Origin: CBDDEH01 sp965226865
GTDB taxonomy: Bacteria > Chloroflexota > Dehalococcoidia > Lucifugimonadales > JAGWBF01
Reading direction: 5' to 3'
Assembly (NCBI GenBank): GCA_965226865.1
Contig: CBDDEH010000002.1
Coordinates: 1 to 64,000, forward strand
Length of the DNA stretch: 64,000 nucleotides
This document shows, one piece after another, positions 43,521 through 52,226 of the stretch. The first letter of the stretch is position 1. The number at the start of each line of letters is the position of its first letter. The notes under the pieces are model-generated. The model saw nothing but the letters and a program-made list of their open reading frames with translations, ran no database searches and had not been told where the DNA came from. A program made the position numbers and the translations under genes.

Positions 43521-44453
43521 CTATCCGGGCCGAGCAACCCAGGGTGTTTGCCGCCGAGCTAGCGCGTTCAACTGCAACAGCAGCTTGCGCATCACTGCCA
43601 CCAAGGCCAAGTTTCCGGGTTTCCCACGTTGACGCAGGTTCTGGTAGAAACGGCGTAGTTCGCCATTGACCTGAATCACTGAGCATGCACAGAGGTAGAG
43701 GGCTTTACGCACTATGCCGCGGCCGCCCCGGATTGCCCTCTGGCCTCGCTTCTGGCCGCTATCTCGAGACCAGGGGGCCAGACCCACCAGGGAGGTCAAT
43801 GCTTTGCTGTCCCAATGGCCCAGTTCGGGCAGATGGGCTACCAGGATGGCAGCGGTCAATGGTCCCACACCAGGCACGGTGCGGTACAACGCGGCGCGCT
43901 GGGCCAGGGAAGAGCTACTCTGCAGCGCTTCCTGGTACTCCTCCTCCAGCTGCGCAATCTCCTTATCCAGCCAGGCGATGTGGCGCTTGGTAGAGTTGGC
44001 AACGGCAGCGGAGACGCCCTTGTCCAGCCGGTTCAGCTCCTGGACTCGCTGTTCCACGAACTGCCGCCGCCTGCGCAGCAAGTCCTGCAATTCCTCGCGT
44101 TCCGGCTCCAGTTCCGGCGTGTCTGAATCAGGGAACACCTGGCCGAAACGGGACAGCACCTGAGCGTCTCTAGGATCGGTTTTGGCTTCGTAGCCGCAGG
44201 CCCGGGCGAAGGAACGCACCCGGCTCGGGTGAGCCACGCGCACTGCTATCTCGGCCTTCCGCAACCGGCTGACCAGTAGCCGCTCGTACCCGCCGGTGGA
44301 TTCGCACACGGTCATGGTGGTGCACTGCTCCTTCAGATGTCTCAGCAGCCTGGTAATGCTTTTCGCCGTGTTGCCGAACCGGAGTACCGGACCCTCTGAT
44401 ACCGAAACGTCCAAGCTGACTTTGCCTACGTCAATGCCTGCTACCACTTCCAT
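43521..44453 (-). CDS. IS110-family transposase, copy 2 (intact)
   Basis: 310 aa, the same as the protein at 13674-14606 except for Ala instead of Val four residues before the end. The DEDD and C-terminal Ser motifs are all present. Two near-identical intact copies 30 kb apart indicate recent spread of this element. Confidence 0.93.
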   Translation of the reverse strand: MEVVAGIDVGKVSLDVSVSEGPVLRFGNTAKSITRLLRHLKEQCTTMTVCESTGGYERLLVSRLRKAEIAVRVAHPSRVRSFARACGYEAKTDPRDAQVLSRFGQVFPDSDTPELEPEREELQDLLRRRRQFVEQRVQELNRLDKGVSAAVANSTKRHIAWLDKEIAQLEEEYQEALQSSSSLAQRAALYRTVPGVGPLTAAILVAHLPELGHWDSKALTSLVGLAPWSRDSGQKRGQRAIRGGRGIVRKALYLCACSVIQVNGELRRFYQNLRQRGKPGNLALVAVMRKLLLQLNALARRQTPWVARPG

Positions 44454-44735
44454 GTCTTACCCTCCCGGTTTGATGGTGCCTGTGTCCTCCACACTTGTAG
44501 ATGCGGGCCCGAAGCCCGTGTATCCGTTCGGAGCGACCAGTACGGAGGGAAGGGTGTCTCACTGTTCGCCGGTGCAGTCCAGGGTTCCGCCTGGCTCACC
44601 CAGTTGCTTGCGACGCGCCCTCCCCGCCTGCCCAGCCAATAGGCCTATTGACCGAGCGTATTGATCATACAAGTTGCCTGGGCCAACGGAGCCCGCATCG
44701 TGCAAGGACGGGCCAGTAATTCGCAGGAGGTGCTC

Positions 44736-44990
44736 ATGGAGCAGGAAGAGACCTACGTAGGCATCGATGTAGCCAAAGCCCAGGTGGACGTTGCCATCCG
44801 TCCAGCAGACGACAGATGGCGGGTGTCCCATGACGAGGCAGGGATCAGGCAGCTGGTCTCCCGGCTGAAGACCCTGGAACCGGTCATGGTGCTGCTGGAG
44901 GCCTCGGGCGGCTTGGAACTGCCGTTGGTGGCCGCCCTGGCAGCCGAGGCAGTGCCGGTGGTCGTCGTCAACCCGCGCCAGGTGCGAGAC
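44736..44990 (+). pseudogene. Second IS110 transposase, N-terminal 85 residues only
   Basis: The same protein as 14890 (YVGIDVAKAQVDVAIRP to VVNPRQVRD), cut at residue 85 by IS3 copy B. The remainder is not found beyond copy B, so the insertion was followed by deletion or rearrangement. Confidence 0.9.
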
Positions 44991-45007
44991 TCAAGTGGAC
45001 CCCATCA

Positions 45008-45943
45008 TCAGGACAGCGGTGAGGCTAAAATAAGAGAGTCTACCGCTGGGGTGTCTCGTAAACCTTCATCCGATGGTAAGGCTGGTGGAAGTTCCAGTAA
45101 ACACCTTTGTGGGCTCACTGCATGGAACACCTGACCCGGTGACCGATAGCCCAGGGCTTGATGGGGCCGCTCTTGGTTGTAGAAGGCCAGATAAGCCCCA
45201 ATCCCCTTTCTGGCCTCAGTCCCATTTTGGTATGCCTTCAGGTACACCTCCTCGTACTTGATGCTGCGCCACAGCCGTTCCACGAAGACGTTGTCCATGC
45301 ACCGGCCCCTGCCGTCCATGCTCACTTGAACGCCTTGCGCCAGCAGCATGCTGGTGAAGGCCTCGCTGGTGAACTGGCTGCCCTGGTCGGTGTTGAAGAT
45401 CTGTGGCCGACCCTTGCTCAAGGCCTCTTCCAGAGCCGCAACACAGAAGTCTACCTCCAGGGTGTTGGACAGCCGCCAGGCCAGCACGTAGCGGCTGTGC
45501 CAGTCCATGATGGCCACCAAGTAGAGGAAACCCCGAGCCATGGGTATGTAGGTGATGTCGGTGGCCCACACCTGGTTGACCCGGTTGATCTCCAGCCCCC
45601 TGAGCAAGTACGGATAGACCTTATGCCCTGGGTTTGGCTTGCTGGTGTTGGGACGCCGGTAGATGGCCTCCAGGCCTATCAGCTGCATCAGCCGGCGGAC
45701 CCGCTTGCGGTTGACCTGGTGTCCGTGATTTCTGAGCCAGGCAGTCATCCTTCTGGAGCCGTAGAAAGGTGTCTTCAGGTACTGTTGGTCTATGAGGGCC
45801 ATCAACTCCAAGTCCTCGGCGCCGGCCTCGGTTGGCAGGTAGTACAACGCGGAGCGGCTGATACCCAGCAAGGCGCACTGGCGCACCAGAGACAGCTTCG
45901 GTTCTTCTCGGTCAATCATGGCCCGGCGTTGGGACCGGCTCAC
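45008..45943 (-). CDS. IS3 OrfB transposase, copy B
   Basis: 311 aa, with one residue different from copy A (LPPALP instead of LPRALP). DDE core complete. It overlaps OrfA in the -1 register as in copy A. Confidence 0.92.
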   Translation of the reverse strand: MSRSQRRAMIDREEPKLSLVRQCALLGISRSALYYLPTEAGAEDLELMALIDQQYLKTPFYGSRRMTAWLRNHGHQVNRKRVRRLMQLIGLEAIYRRPNTSKPNPGHKVYPYLLRGLEINRVNQVWATDITYIPMARGFLYLVAIMDWHSRYVLAWRLSNTLEVDFCVAALEEALSKGRPQIFNTDQGSQFTSEAFTSMLLAQGVQVSMDGRGRCMDNVFVERLWRSIKYEEVYLKAYQNGTEARKGIGAYLAFYNQERPHQALGYRSPGQVFHAVSPQRCLLELPPALPSDEGLRDTPAVDSLILASPLS

Positions 45944-46224
45944 AACCCGAAGCTCCGTGACAAAAAATCCCGTTCCACCTTGAGCTGCCCAATCTGTTGG
46001 TAGAGCTGGGCAGTGAGGACCTCTTGGTCCTTCTCCTGGCGTCCAGCACCATTTTCAAAGAGGTGCGGCGCCCCCTGAGTCAAGGCCTTCTTCCAGGCAT
46101 GGATCTGGCTCGGGTGGACTTCAAACCGGCTGGCCAGCTCTGCAATGGTGTGCTCCCCTTGGAGCGCGGCCAAAGCCACTTTGGCCTTGAAGACTGGGCT
46201 GTGCTTCTTACGTGTTTGCTTCAT
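45940..46224 (-). CDS. IS3 OrfA, copy B
   Basis: 94 aa, identical to copy A OrfA, with the T6 slip site intact before the orfB junction. Confidence 0.9.
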   Translation of the reverse strand: MKQTRKKHSPVFKAKVALAALQGEHTIAELASRFEVHPSQIHAWKKALTQGAPHLFENGAGRQEKDQEVLTAQLYQQIGQLKVERDFLSRSFGL

Positions 46225-46303
46225 GTCCTGCTCCTTGTTTCCGTCCTATTTTAGGAGCGGGACTCTCTCTTAGCCACCTGTCCGAATTTTGGGGTCCACC
46301 TCA

Positions 46304-47203
46304 AAGGTCCCATCATCACCTACTTCAAGACCATCGAGAAGGGGAAGGGCGAATCTACATATTTGCTTGGTGTTTCGGTGATTGACACTTAGTCTGTGGC
46401 TTCTGGTTACTGATACTCCGGCTTCAGTCCAACTGAAGCCTCGTGGATATATTCTTTGCGCCGCGTCCAGAACGAAGACGATGGAGGAAGGATTTGCGGC
46501 GAAGTGCATGATTGCCCGAACTTGATTGGCCGACAGGTCTTGTACTTCATCTGCTAGGACTACATCGTACGGAGTATAAACATCCTGATCGAGCAGTTCA
46601 GAAGCCAAGTCGTTCCAATCGCAAACGCCTTGGTCACTCTTCCATTGTATATACGGACAAACCACTTCATCTAGAATCCTCTGTCGCAGGTTCCTATCAA
46701 CCCGAGGTGAAGTTCCTCTACCCACTCGAGTACAAGCGAGGTATTTTGAAATCTGATCGACTGGGAATCTTCCCAGGAGGTAGTCTATTTCGTCAATAAC
46801 GAACTCGCCTGGGAGCGGGATATCTCGGGACAGGTCCGTAATCTTTCGTCCCCGGCGTTGATCCATAATGGGTCTCGTGGACGGGAGGATTTCTTTTGCC
46901 CACTTACCAAAAGTAGAAACGGTCAAGTCTATGCTTCCGCGATGCTGAAGCTGCTTTTCCGCAAGTCCTTCAATATACCCCTTGAGAGTTCTATTGAATG
47001 TGATGACGAGGACGCGTGTTTTGCCCGGGACTTTGAGTCTATCCCCTCTTCTTACCCAGAAACTCGATAACAGTCGTAGCATCAGCAAAGCAGTGGTGGT
47101 CTTACCGCTGCCTGCTGCCCTCTCACAACCTGTACGCCGGCCTGGGGTTCGACACCAAGACCAATTGCTCTGGAGTGGGGCTCACAGCCTCCAGTGCCTT
47201 CAT
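46304..47203 (-). pseudogene. UvrD/Rep-type superfamily I helicase, both frameshifted and 3'-truncated
   Basis: It starts at ATG 47203: MKALEAVSPTPEQLVLVSNP. After an indel near 47135 the Walker A AAGSGKTTTALLM continues. Then come VLVITFNRTLKGYIEGL, VSTFGKWAKEIL, the motif II region VVLADEVQDLSANQVRAIM, IVFVLDAAQRIYPRGFSWTEAG and LSVNHRNTKQICRFALPLLDG. It ends at IS3 copy B, losing motifs V and VI. The last 10 residues of the apparent ORF are IS-encoded. It belongs to the ATP-dependent DNA helicase group often found with defence or repair genes. Confidence 0.85.
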
Positions 47204-47323
47204 TAACCTATCTCTTATAGAGCGCGTGACATACCTTAATTATACAATGGGCCAGTTGAATGGCAGCATCTTCATCACAAGGCATTGCCGGACTCTAGGT
47301 GACGAAGAGAAACAGTTTGTGTG

Positions 47324-47400
47324 TGGCGGACCCGACCGGATTCGAACCGGCGATCTCTGGCTTGACAGGCCAGTGTGTTAGGCCACTACACCACGGGTCC
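47324..47400 (-). tRNA. tRNA-Asp (GTC)
   Basis: Acceptor GGACCCG / CGGGTCC, D-arm TGGTGTAGTGGCCTAACA, anticodon arm CTGGC-CTGTCAA-GCCAG with anticodon GTC, T-arm CGCCGGTTCGAATCCGGTC; a CCA follows at 47326-47324. Standard class I structure. Confidence 0.95.
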
Positions 47401-47543
47401 GTTAGAAAAAGCTGGCGGTATCTGTCTTGCGAGCGCAGAGATACCCAGGGGTGACCTGCAAGTCTGATTGTATGTGGCGGCGTACGGGCTGTCAACGAAG
47501 ATGGAGGGAGTTGTGAGGGCGCACCGCCCCAGACCTAGAAGTT

Positions 47544-47774
47544 TCACCCGACCCCGTAGTATCCGATTGTTACGTCGTCCCCGTCCACGATCACGGGCGT
47601 GATTCGCTCGCCGTCAGTCAGACGCATAAGCTCGTCTAACGCCTCAGGGTGGACGGATATATCGATTTCGTGGTACTCGATATTGCTCTGGTCGAAGTCG
47701 CCCTTGGCGGCCGATGAATAGGGGCATTCGGGGTGGGTATAGATTGTAAGAGTCGGAGCAGCTTTCTGGGTCAA
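47544..47774 (-). CDS. Glutaredoxin-like protein (Uxx-star type)
   Basis: 76 aa with the thioredoxin fold: TLTIYTHPECPYSSAAKGDF with a CPYS active site, IEYHEIDISVHPEALDELMRL, and the short end ITPVIVDGDDVTIGYYGVG. The truncated C-terminus and the VIVDG-VTIG pattern resemble the Uxx-star glutaredoxin-like group, in which the first active-site residue is Sec or Cys; here it is Cys. Probably a thiol-disulfide or deglutathionylation enzyme. Intact; close to copper genes but with no clear link. Confidence 0.8.
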   Translation of the reverse strand: MTQKAAPTLTIYTHPECPYSSAAKGDFDQSNIEYHEIDISVHPEALDELMRLTDGERITPVIVDGDDVTIGYYGVG

Positions 47775-47825
47775 TCAACACTCCTCTGGTGCAACTAGCA
47801 TTATACAGCAGCCCCGTTACTACTG

Positions 47826-47978
47826 CTATCGTTGGCTGATATATTTGTCCGGGTCCTTCTCGAAGACCCGCTTGCAGCCTGGAGCGCAGAAATAGTAGGT
47901 CTCGCCCTCATATTCCGTCTTGCCGCCAGGCGGGTTGTTTTCGTCTACTTCCATCTTGCATGCCAGGTCTATAGCCAT
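47826..47978 (-). CDS. YHS-domain metal-binding protein
   Basis: 50 aa from ATG 47978, with GGAGGTCCAGA ahead. MAIDLACKMEV, TEYEGETYYFCAPGCKRVFEKDPDKYI contains the Cys and the FCAPGC site of YHS domains, which bind Cu or Zn and often accompany copper ATPases. The frame extends upstream into IS3 copy C (to 48089), which is an artefact. IS3 copy C lies 20 bp upstream of the start and may have separated the gene from its promoter. Confidence 0.88.
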   Translation of the reverse strand: MAIDLACKMEVDENNPPGGKTEYEGETYYFCAPGCKRVFEKDPDKYISQR

Positions 47979-48076
47979 TCTGGACCTCCAAACGCATTGA
48001 GGTGGACCCCAAAATTCGGACAGGTGGCTAAGAGAGAGTCCCGCTCCTAAAATAGGACGGAAACAAGGAGCAGGAC

Positions 48077-48388
48077 ATGAAGCAAACACGTAAGAAGCAC
48101 AGCCCAGTCTTCAAGGCCAAAGTGGCTTTGGCCGCGCTCCAAGGGGAGCACACCATTGCAGAGCTGGCCAGCCGGTTTGAAGTCCACCCGAGCCAGATCC
48201 ATGCCTGGAAGAAGGCCTTGACTCAGGGGGCGCCGCACCTCTTTGAAAATGGTGCTGGACGTCAGGAGAAGGACCAAGAGGTCCTCACTGCCCAGCTCTA
48301 CCAACAGATTGGGCAGCTCAAGGTGGAACGGGATTTTTGTCACGGAGCTTCGGGTTGTGAGCCGGTCCCAACGCCGGGCCATGATTGA
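48077..48388 (+). pseudogene. IS3 OrfA, copy C, shifted by T5
   Basis: The helix-turn-helix part is identical to copy A. Because one T is missing (GGATTTTTG), the 0 frame now ends DFCHGASGCEPVPTPGHD instead of the normal end, and the -1 slip no longer enters orfB. Confidence 0.85.
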
Positions 48389-49292
48389 CCGAGAAGAACC
48401 GAAGCTGTCTCTGGTGCGCCAGTGCGCCTTGCTGGGTATCAGCCGCTCCGCGTTGTACTACCTGCCAACCGAGGCCGGCGCCGAGGACTTGGAGTTGATG
48501 GCCCTCATAGACCAACAGTACCTGAAGACACCTTTCTACGGCTCCAGAAGGATGACTGCCTGGCTCAGAAATCACGGACACCAGGTCAACCGCAAGCGGG
48601 TCCGCCGGCTGATGCAGCTGATAGGCCTGGAGGCCATCTACCGGCGTCCCAACACCAGCAAGCCAAACCCAGGGCATAAGGTCTATCCGTACTTGCTCAG
48701 GGGGCTGGAGATCAACCGGGTCAACCAGGTGTGGGCCACCGACATCACCTACATACCCATGGCTCGGGGTTTCCTCTACTTGATGGCCATCATGGACTGG
48801 CACAGCCGCTACGTGCTGGCCTGGCGGCTGTCCAACACCCTGGAGGTAGACTTCTGTGTTGCGGCTCTGGAAGAGGCCTTGAGCAAGGGTCGGCCACAGA
48901 TCTTCAACACCGACCAGGGCAGCCAGTTCACCAGCGAGGCCTTCACCAGCATGCTGGTGGCGCAAGGCGTTCAAGTGAGCATGGACGGCAGGGGCCGGTG
49001 CATGGACAACGTCTTCGTGGAACGGCTGTGGCGCAGCATCAAGTACGAGGAGGTGTACCTGAAGGCATACCAAAATGGGACTGAGGCCAGAAAGGGGATT
49101 GGGGCTTATCTGGCCTTCTACAACCAAGAGCGGCCCCATCAAGCCCTGGGCTATCGGTCACCGGGTCAGGTGTTCCAAGCAGTGAGCCCACAAAGGTGTT
49201 TACTGGAACTTCCACCAGCCTTACCATCGGATGAAGGTTTACGAGACACCCCAGCGGTAGACTCTCTTATTTTAGCCTCACCGCTGTCCTGA
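48357..49292 (+). CDS. IS3 OrfB transposase, copy C
   Basis: 311 aa, complete DDE core, two to three residues different from A (LMAIMD, MLVAQG, QAVSPQ), which are the variants also seen in copy D. The upstream frame is open to 48243, but that extension is a frame-shifted orfA. Confidence 0.85.
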   Translation: MSRSQRRAMIDREEPKLSLVRQCALLGISRSALYYLPTEAGAEDLELMALIDQQYLKTPFYGSRRMTAWLRNHGHQVNRKRVRRLMQLIGLEAIYRRPNTSKPNPGHKVYPYLLRGLEINRVNQVWATDITYIPMARGFLYLMAIMDWHSRYVLAWRLSNTLEVDFCVAALEEALSKGRPQIFNTDQGSQFTSEAFTSMLVAQGVQVSMDGRGRCMDNVFVERLWRSIKYEEVYLKAYQNGTEARKGIGAYLAFYNQERPHQALGYRSPGQVFQAVSPQRCLLELPPALPSDEGLRDTPAVDSLILASPLS

Positions 49293-49312
49293 TGATAGGG
49301 TCCACTTGAGTT

Positions 49313-49582
49313 TACCGGTGGAAGGTCGGTACCTATGCAGCGTTTCATTGGGACGTTCTATGGCAGCGCTCGCCTGACCAGTTTAACTGGACCGACGTCC
49401 TGCTCACCCAGAAGAGGGACGGAATCGGCATGCAGATAGGTGCAGAAAACAGGTTTCACACAGAAGTGCGCACAGAAACCGCCAATCTTCCAAATTATTT
49501 TAGGGTTTGTGTCACACCGTACTTCAGGAGCTTTAACGTTTCCGGTAAAACGCTATGTAGCAACGCAATCTGGCTACAGTAA
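49313..49582 (+). pseudogene. 3' fragment of an unidentified gene
   Basis: A frame open from the IS3 copy C end to TAA at 49582 encodes WKVGTYAAFHWDVLWQRSPDQFNWTDVLL, HTEVRTETANLPNYFRVCVTPYF and SGKTLCSNAIWLQ. The Trp/Phe-rich beta character suggests an exported protein C-terminus. No start codon remains. The following 49583-49733 has no gene. Confidence 0.5.
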
Positions 49583-49733
49583 CTCTGGATCCAGTTACTT
49601 CGTTTTACGAGACCAAGCAATGTATCCCTCGAAGACCTATTGGCAACCAAGATTACTCGGTTCCAACTGACTAGGTGGCTGTGATCTCAGTATACATGTA
49701 TGGCCGGTATCGGTGTGTGTACTTGCCTAGACC

Positions 49734-50297
49734 CTACTCGCTCAGGGAGCGGATGTAGTTTACCAACAACCATCGTTCTTCGATGGTGAGAAGCTTGGCG
49801 AAGGGGGGCATTACCACGACACCGTTGGTTATCCACCCGAATATGGCCACGTCGGGCTGGTTCTTAACAAAGTCGTCGGTCAGGTCTGGAGTGATGGCAT
49901 AGGGCCGCTCATCGGTCCCGTATCCATACTTATCCTTCATGATCTGTAGCACCTGCCCGGTCCCTTTACCATCTATCCCGTGGCAGAACGCGCAGTTCGA
50001 AGCGAAAAGCTTTGCGCCCTCTTCGACTCTCTCGCCTGGTATCGGGTTTTCCCTGGGCAGCACTTCCCTTCCGGTGATCGGCACGGCTCCGGCCGGAGGA
50101 GAAAGCCTGGGCGGCTCATAGGATTCAAATGACTGCTGGTAGTGCATCTCGTAGAAAATATCCAGGGGATAGCTTCCACGCGAGCAGCCCGCAGCCGCGG
50201 CGGTCAACAACAGCAACAACGCGACCGTACGCAACCTACCGCGCCACGGCAACGCCAGTGCCAAGTTGATGGCCTTCTTAAGCGGACCCAATCTCAA
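49734..50297 (-). CDS. actE: ActE: monoheme cytochrome c of alternative complex III
   Basis: 187 aa. A basic leader and hydrophobic segment end in AAAAGCSRGS, a lipobox, so the protein is lipid-anchored outside the membrane. ActE-type residues follow (FYEMHYQQSFESYEPPRL), then the heme c site NCAFCHGIDGKGTG (CAFCH) and a distal Met region GVVMPPFAKLLTIEERW. It takes electrons from the ActA pentaheme subunit for delivery to an oxidase or soluble carrier. It overlaps actD by 4 bases (ATGA). Confidence 0.92.
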   Translation of the reverse strand: MRLGPLKKAINLALALPWRGRLRTVALLLLLTAAAAGCSRGSYPLDIFYEMHYQQSFESYEPPRLSPPAGAVPITGREVLPRENPIPGERVEEGAKLFASNCAFCHGIDGKGTGQVLQIMKDKYGYGTDERPYAITPDLTDDFVKNQPDVAIFGWITNGVVVMPPFAKLLTIEERWLLVNYIRSLSE

Positions 50298-50818
50298 CCG
50301 TCCTCTTCGCCTCCCCCGCGTTTAATGTCGACGGCCCCTGCTTGGGTAAGGGCCTGCTCGACCTTGGTCATCTGTACTTCTTCACAGGTCACCAGAACTC
50401 CAATGTAGCCTTCGGTGATCCTGTCGTCGTACAGACCCAGCCGAAGCTTCGGCAGGCGGGACTCGAATATGATCCCGATCACGGTGAATATGATGGCGCC
50501 CAGCATGGTGCCCTCATAGGTCACGATAGCCATGGGTGGCAGCGACAGTATCGGCTTGCCGCCGGTGACGAGGGGATAGGACAGTTGGGTCATGGACGTC
50601 AGGATAATCCCCGCGGTCAATCCACACAGGGCGCCGACAAATGGCCAAACGTACAGGTGGTGACGGAAGTGACGTTCTCCGAAGGCTCCTTCGGGATATG
50701 GAGCCCCCGTCAGGAAGTCGTAATCCTCGTTGGTCAGGCCGACGCTCTTTAGGTTATCCCCGGCCTCAGCGGCATAATTAGCATCTTGATACAGGCCCAA
50801 AATCGCTCGTTTCGCCAT
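50294..50818 (-). CDS. actD: ActD: membrane subunit of alternative complex III (DUF3341)
   Basis: 174 aa with AILGLYQDANYAAEAGDNLKSVG, DFLTGAPYPEGAFG, two membrane helices (LYVWPFVGALCGLTAGIIL, VTYEGTMLGAIIFTVIGIIFE) and a C-terminal soluble tail. This matches the DUF3341 subunit ActD. It follows actC by 17 bp. It has a structural role in the complex. Confidence 0.92.
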   Translation of the reverse strand: MAKRAILGLYQDANYAAEAGDNLKSVGLTNEDYDFLTGAPYPEGAFGERHFRHHLYVWPFVGALCGLTAGIILTSMTQLSYPLVTGGKPILSLPPMAIVTYEGTMLGAIIFTVIGIIFESRLPKLRLGLYDDRITEGYIGVLVTCEEVQMTKVEQALTQAGAVDIKRGGGEEDG

Positions 50819-50835
50819 GGCTCTACCTCGAATAG

Positions 50836-52212
50836 TTATTCTTCCCTGAGTACCGCGGGTACGGTTCTTCGACCAATCTGTATTTCATCCTTGAGGATCT
50901 CGCCCTCTTTGATATCGTAGATAGGAATCAACGGCAGCACCTTCGCGAAAAACATCATAAGCATGGCCACGAACGCGAAGGTGCCTATGACTATGGTCAC
51001 CTCTACCGGGCTTGGAGCATAGGTATACCATGTAAAATTAAAGGTCTGTTTCTCGGCAAGACCGGGTACGATGATCAAGAAGCGTTCCAGCCACATTCCG
51101 ATGTTGACGAACACACATGTAATCAGCATGAGCATGGCATTGCGCCGGACACCACGGAATAGCCACATCGACACCGGAATGAAATAGGTCGTACCGATAA
51201 AGGTGATAAACCACCAACTCCATGGCGCTTGGGACGTCAAAAAGTCCTTTACGGCAATCTCATCCGCCTCCAGAGAATATAGGCCGAATATAAATTCCAT
51301 CGCGAAGAAGTAGAACCAGCCGGTCGCGACCATGATGAGCAGGCGGCCGAGAGCATCGAAATGCTCGGGTCGTATGTATTCTTTCCACCCAAAGGCCCAC
51401 CTCATCAGGACCATTACGATCACCACGGCCGCAACTCCCGAATGGACTGCGCCTATGACGAAATAGGGTGGAAATATCGTGGAGTGCCAGCTCTTGACTG
51501 CTATAGCCATGCTGAAGTCGAAGGACACTATGCTATGGACCGAAACGAAGACCGGCAGTATCAAGGCGGACAGGAGTATTCCAGCGATGAGCTGTAACCT
51601 CCATTGCCTTGGGTTCCCCCTCCAACCGAGAGCGAGCACAGAGTATATCTGGCGCCTGATACCCGTCGAGCGGTCTCTGATTATCGCCAAGTCCGGTATC
51701 AACGCTACGTAGACGAAGAGTACGCTGGATGTCAAGTAGGTGAATACCGCGCTGGGGTCCCAGATCAGAGCGGACCTAACGTTGGGGTAGACGCCCCTGG
51801 CCCAGTCGTAGGGCATCACCCAGTACATCAATCGCCAGGGACGACCGGCGTGTATCAAAGGCATCAGCATAGCCGTCATCAGCGAGAAAACGGTCAGCAC
51901 CTCGGCAGCTCTGGTGGCCGGCCTACGCCACTCGGCCTGGGAAAGCCTCAAGATGGCCGACAGCATCACCCCGGCGTGGCTGATCCCTATCCAGAAAACG
52001 AAATTGGTGATGAAGAAGCCCCACATCACGGGCCGGTTCAGTCCAGTGACCCCTATGCCGCGGTTGATCATATAGCCGGCTGCCCCCATGGCTCCAAGCA
52101 CGACTATCGCGAGGGCTGCTATCAGCCCCCAATATATTAGCGGGGTCTCGAAAATCGTATTAAGCAGATCCCGGTTTATTTTTTTGTCGGCAAGATCGGT
52201 GCCTTCTTGCAT
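50836..52212 (-). CDS. actC: ActC: NrfD-type quinol-binding membrane subunit
   Basis: 458 aa, ten predicted helices, NrfD/PsrC family. Landmarks: TPLIYWGLIAALAIVVLGAMG, FWIGISHAGVMLSAILRL (the His in SHAG is near the quinol site in known structures), HAGRPWRLMYW, HSIVSFDFSMA, GAVHSGVAAVVIVM and the conserved tail LIPIYDIKEGE. Transfers electrons from menaquinol or ubiquinol. It is 14 bp after the previous NrfD gene. Confidence 0.92.
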   Translation of the reverse strand: MQEGTDLADKKINRDLLNTIFETPLIYWGLIAALAIVVLGAMGAAGYMINRGIGVTGLNRPVMWGFFITNFVFWIGISHAGVMLSAILRLSQAEWRRPATRAAEVLTVFSLMTAMLMPLIHAGRPWRLMYWVMPYDWARGVYPNVRSALIWDPSAVFTYLTSSVLFVYVALIPDLAIIRDRSTGIRRQIYSVLALGWRGNPRQWRLQLIAGILLSALILPVFVSVHSIVSFDFSMAIAVKSWHSTIFPPYFVIGAVHSGVAAVVIVMVLMRWAFGWKEYIRPEHFDALGRLLIMVATGWFYFFAMEFIFGLYSLEADEIAVKDFLTSQAPWSWWFITFIGTTYFIPVSMWLFRGVRRNAMLMLITCVFVNIGMWLERFLIIVPGLAEKQTFNFTWYTYAPSPVEVTIVIGTFAFVAMLMMFFAKVLPLIPIYDIKEGEILKDEIQIGRRTVPAVLREE

Positions 52213-52226
52213 CCCTCACCTTAACT

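Larger units (their letters stand above)
43353..44990. repeat. 1.64-kb near-identical block, copy 2 (pair with 13506-15144)
   Basis: The same content as copy 1: intact minus-strand IS110 transposase, divergent spacer, and the 5' 255 bp of the second IS110 transposase. IS3 copy B begins at 44991, exactly where the match ends. Confidence 0.9.
44991..46303 (-). mobile_element. IS3-family element, copy B (complete, inverted)
   Basis: 1313 bp, the same length and almost the same sequence as copy A, in reverse orientation. It joins the IS110 fragment (left) to a helicase fragment (right) without a target duplication. Confidence 0.93.
47998..49309 (+). mobile_element. IS3-family element, copy C
   Basis: 1312 bp, one base shorter than A and B: the T6 slip site is T5. 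Ends TGAGGTGGACCCC and GGGTCCACTTGA (one base of the right repeat changed, GATAGGG). Left flank ends GCAT. Confidence 0.92.

Noticed and set aside
35517..46303. A classical composite transposon made by IS3 copies A and B
   Set aside because: A and B are inverted and have no outer target duplication; the A/C flank match fits better.
47544..47774. A selenoprotein at the glutaredoxin-like gene
   Set aside because: The active-site codon is Cys (TGC) and there is no in-frame TGA.
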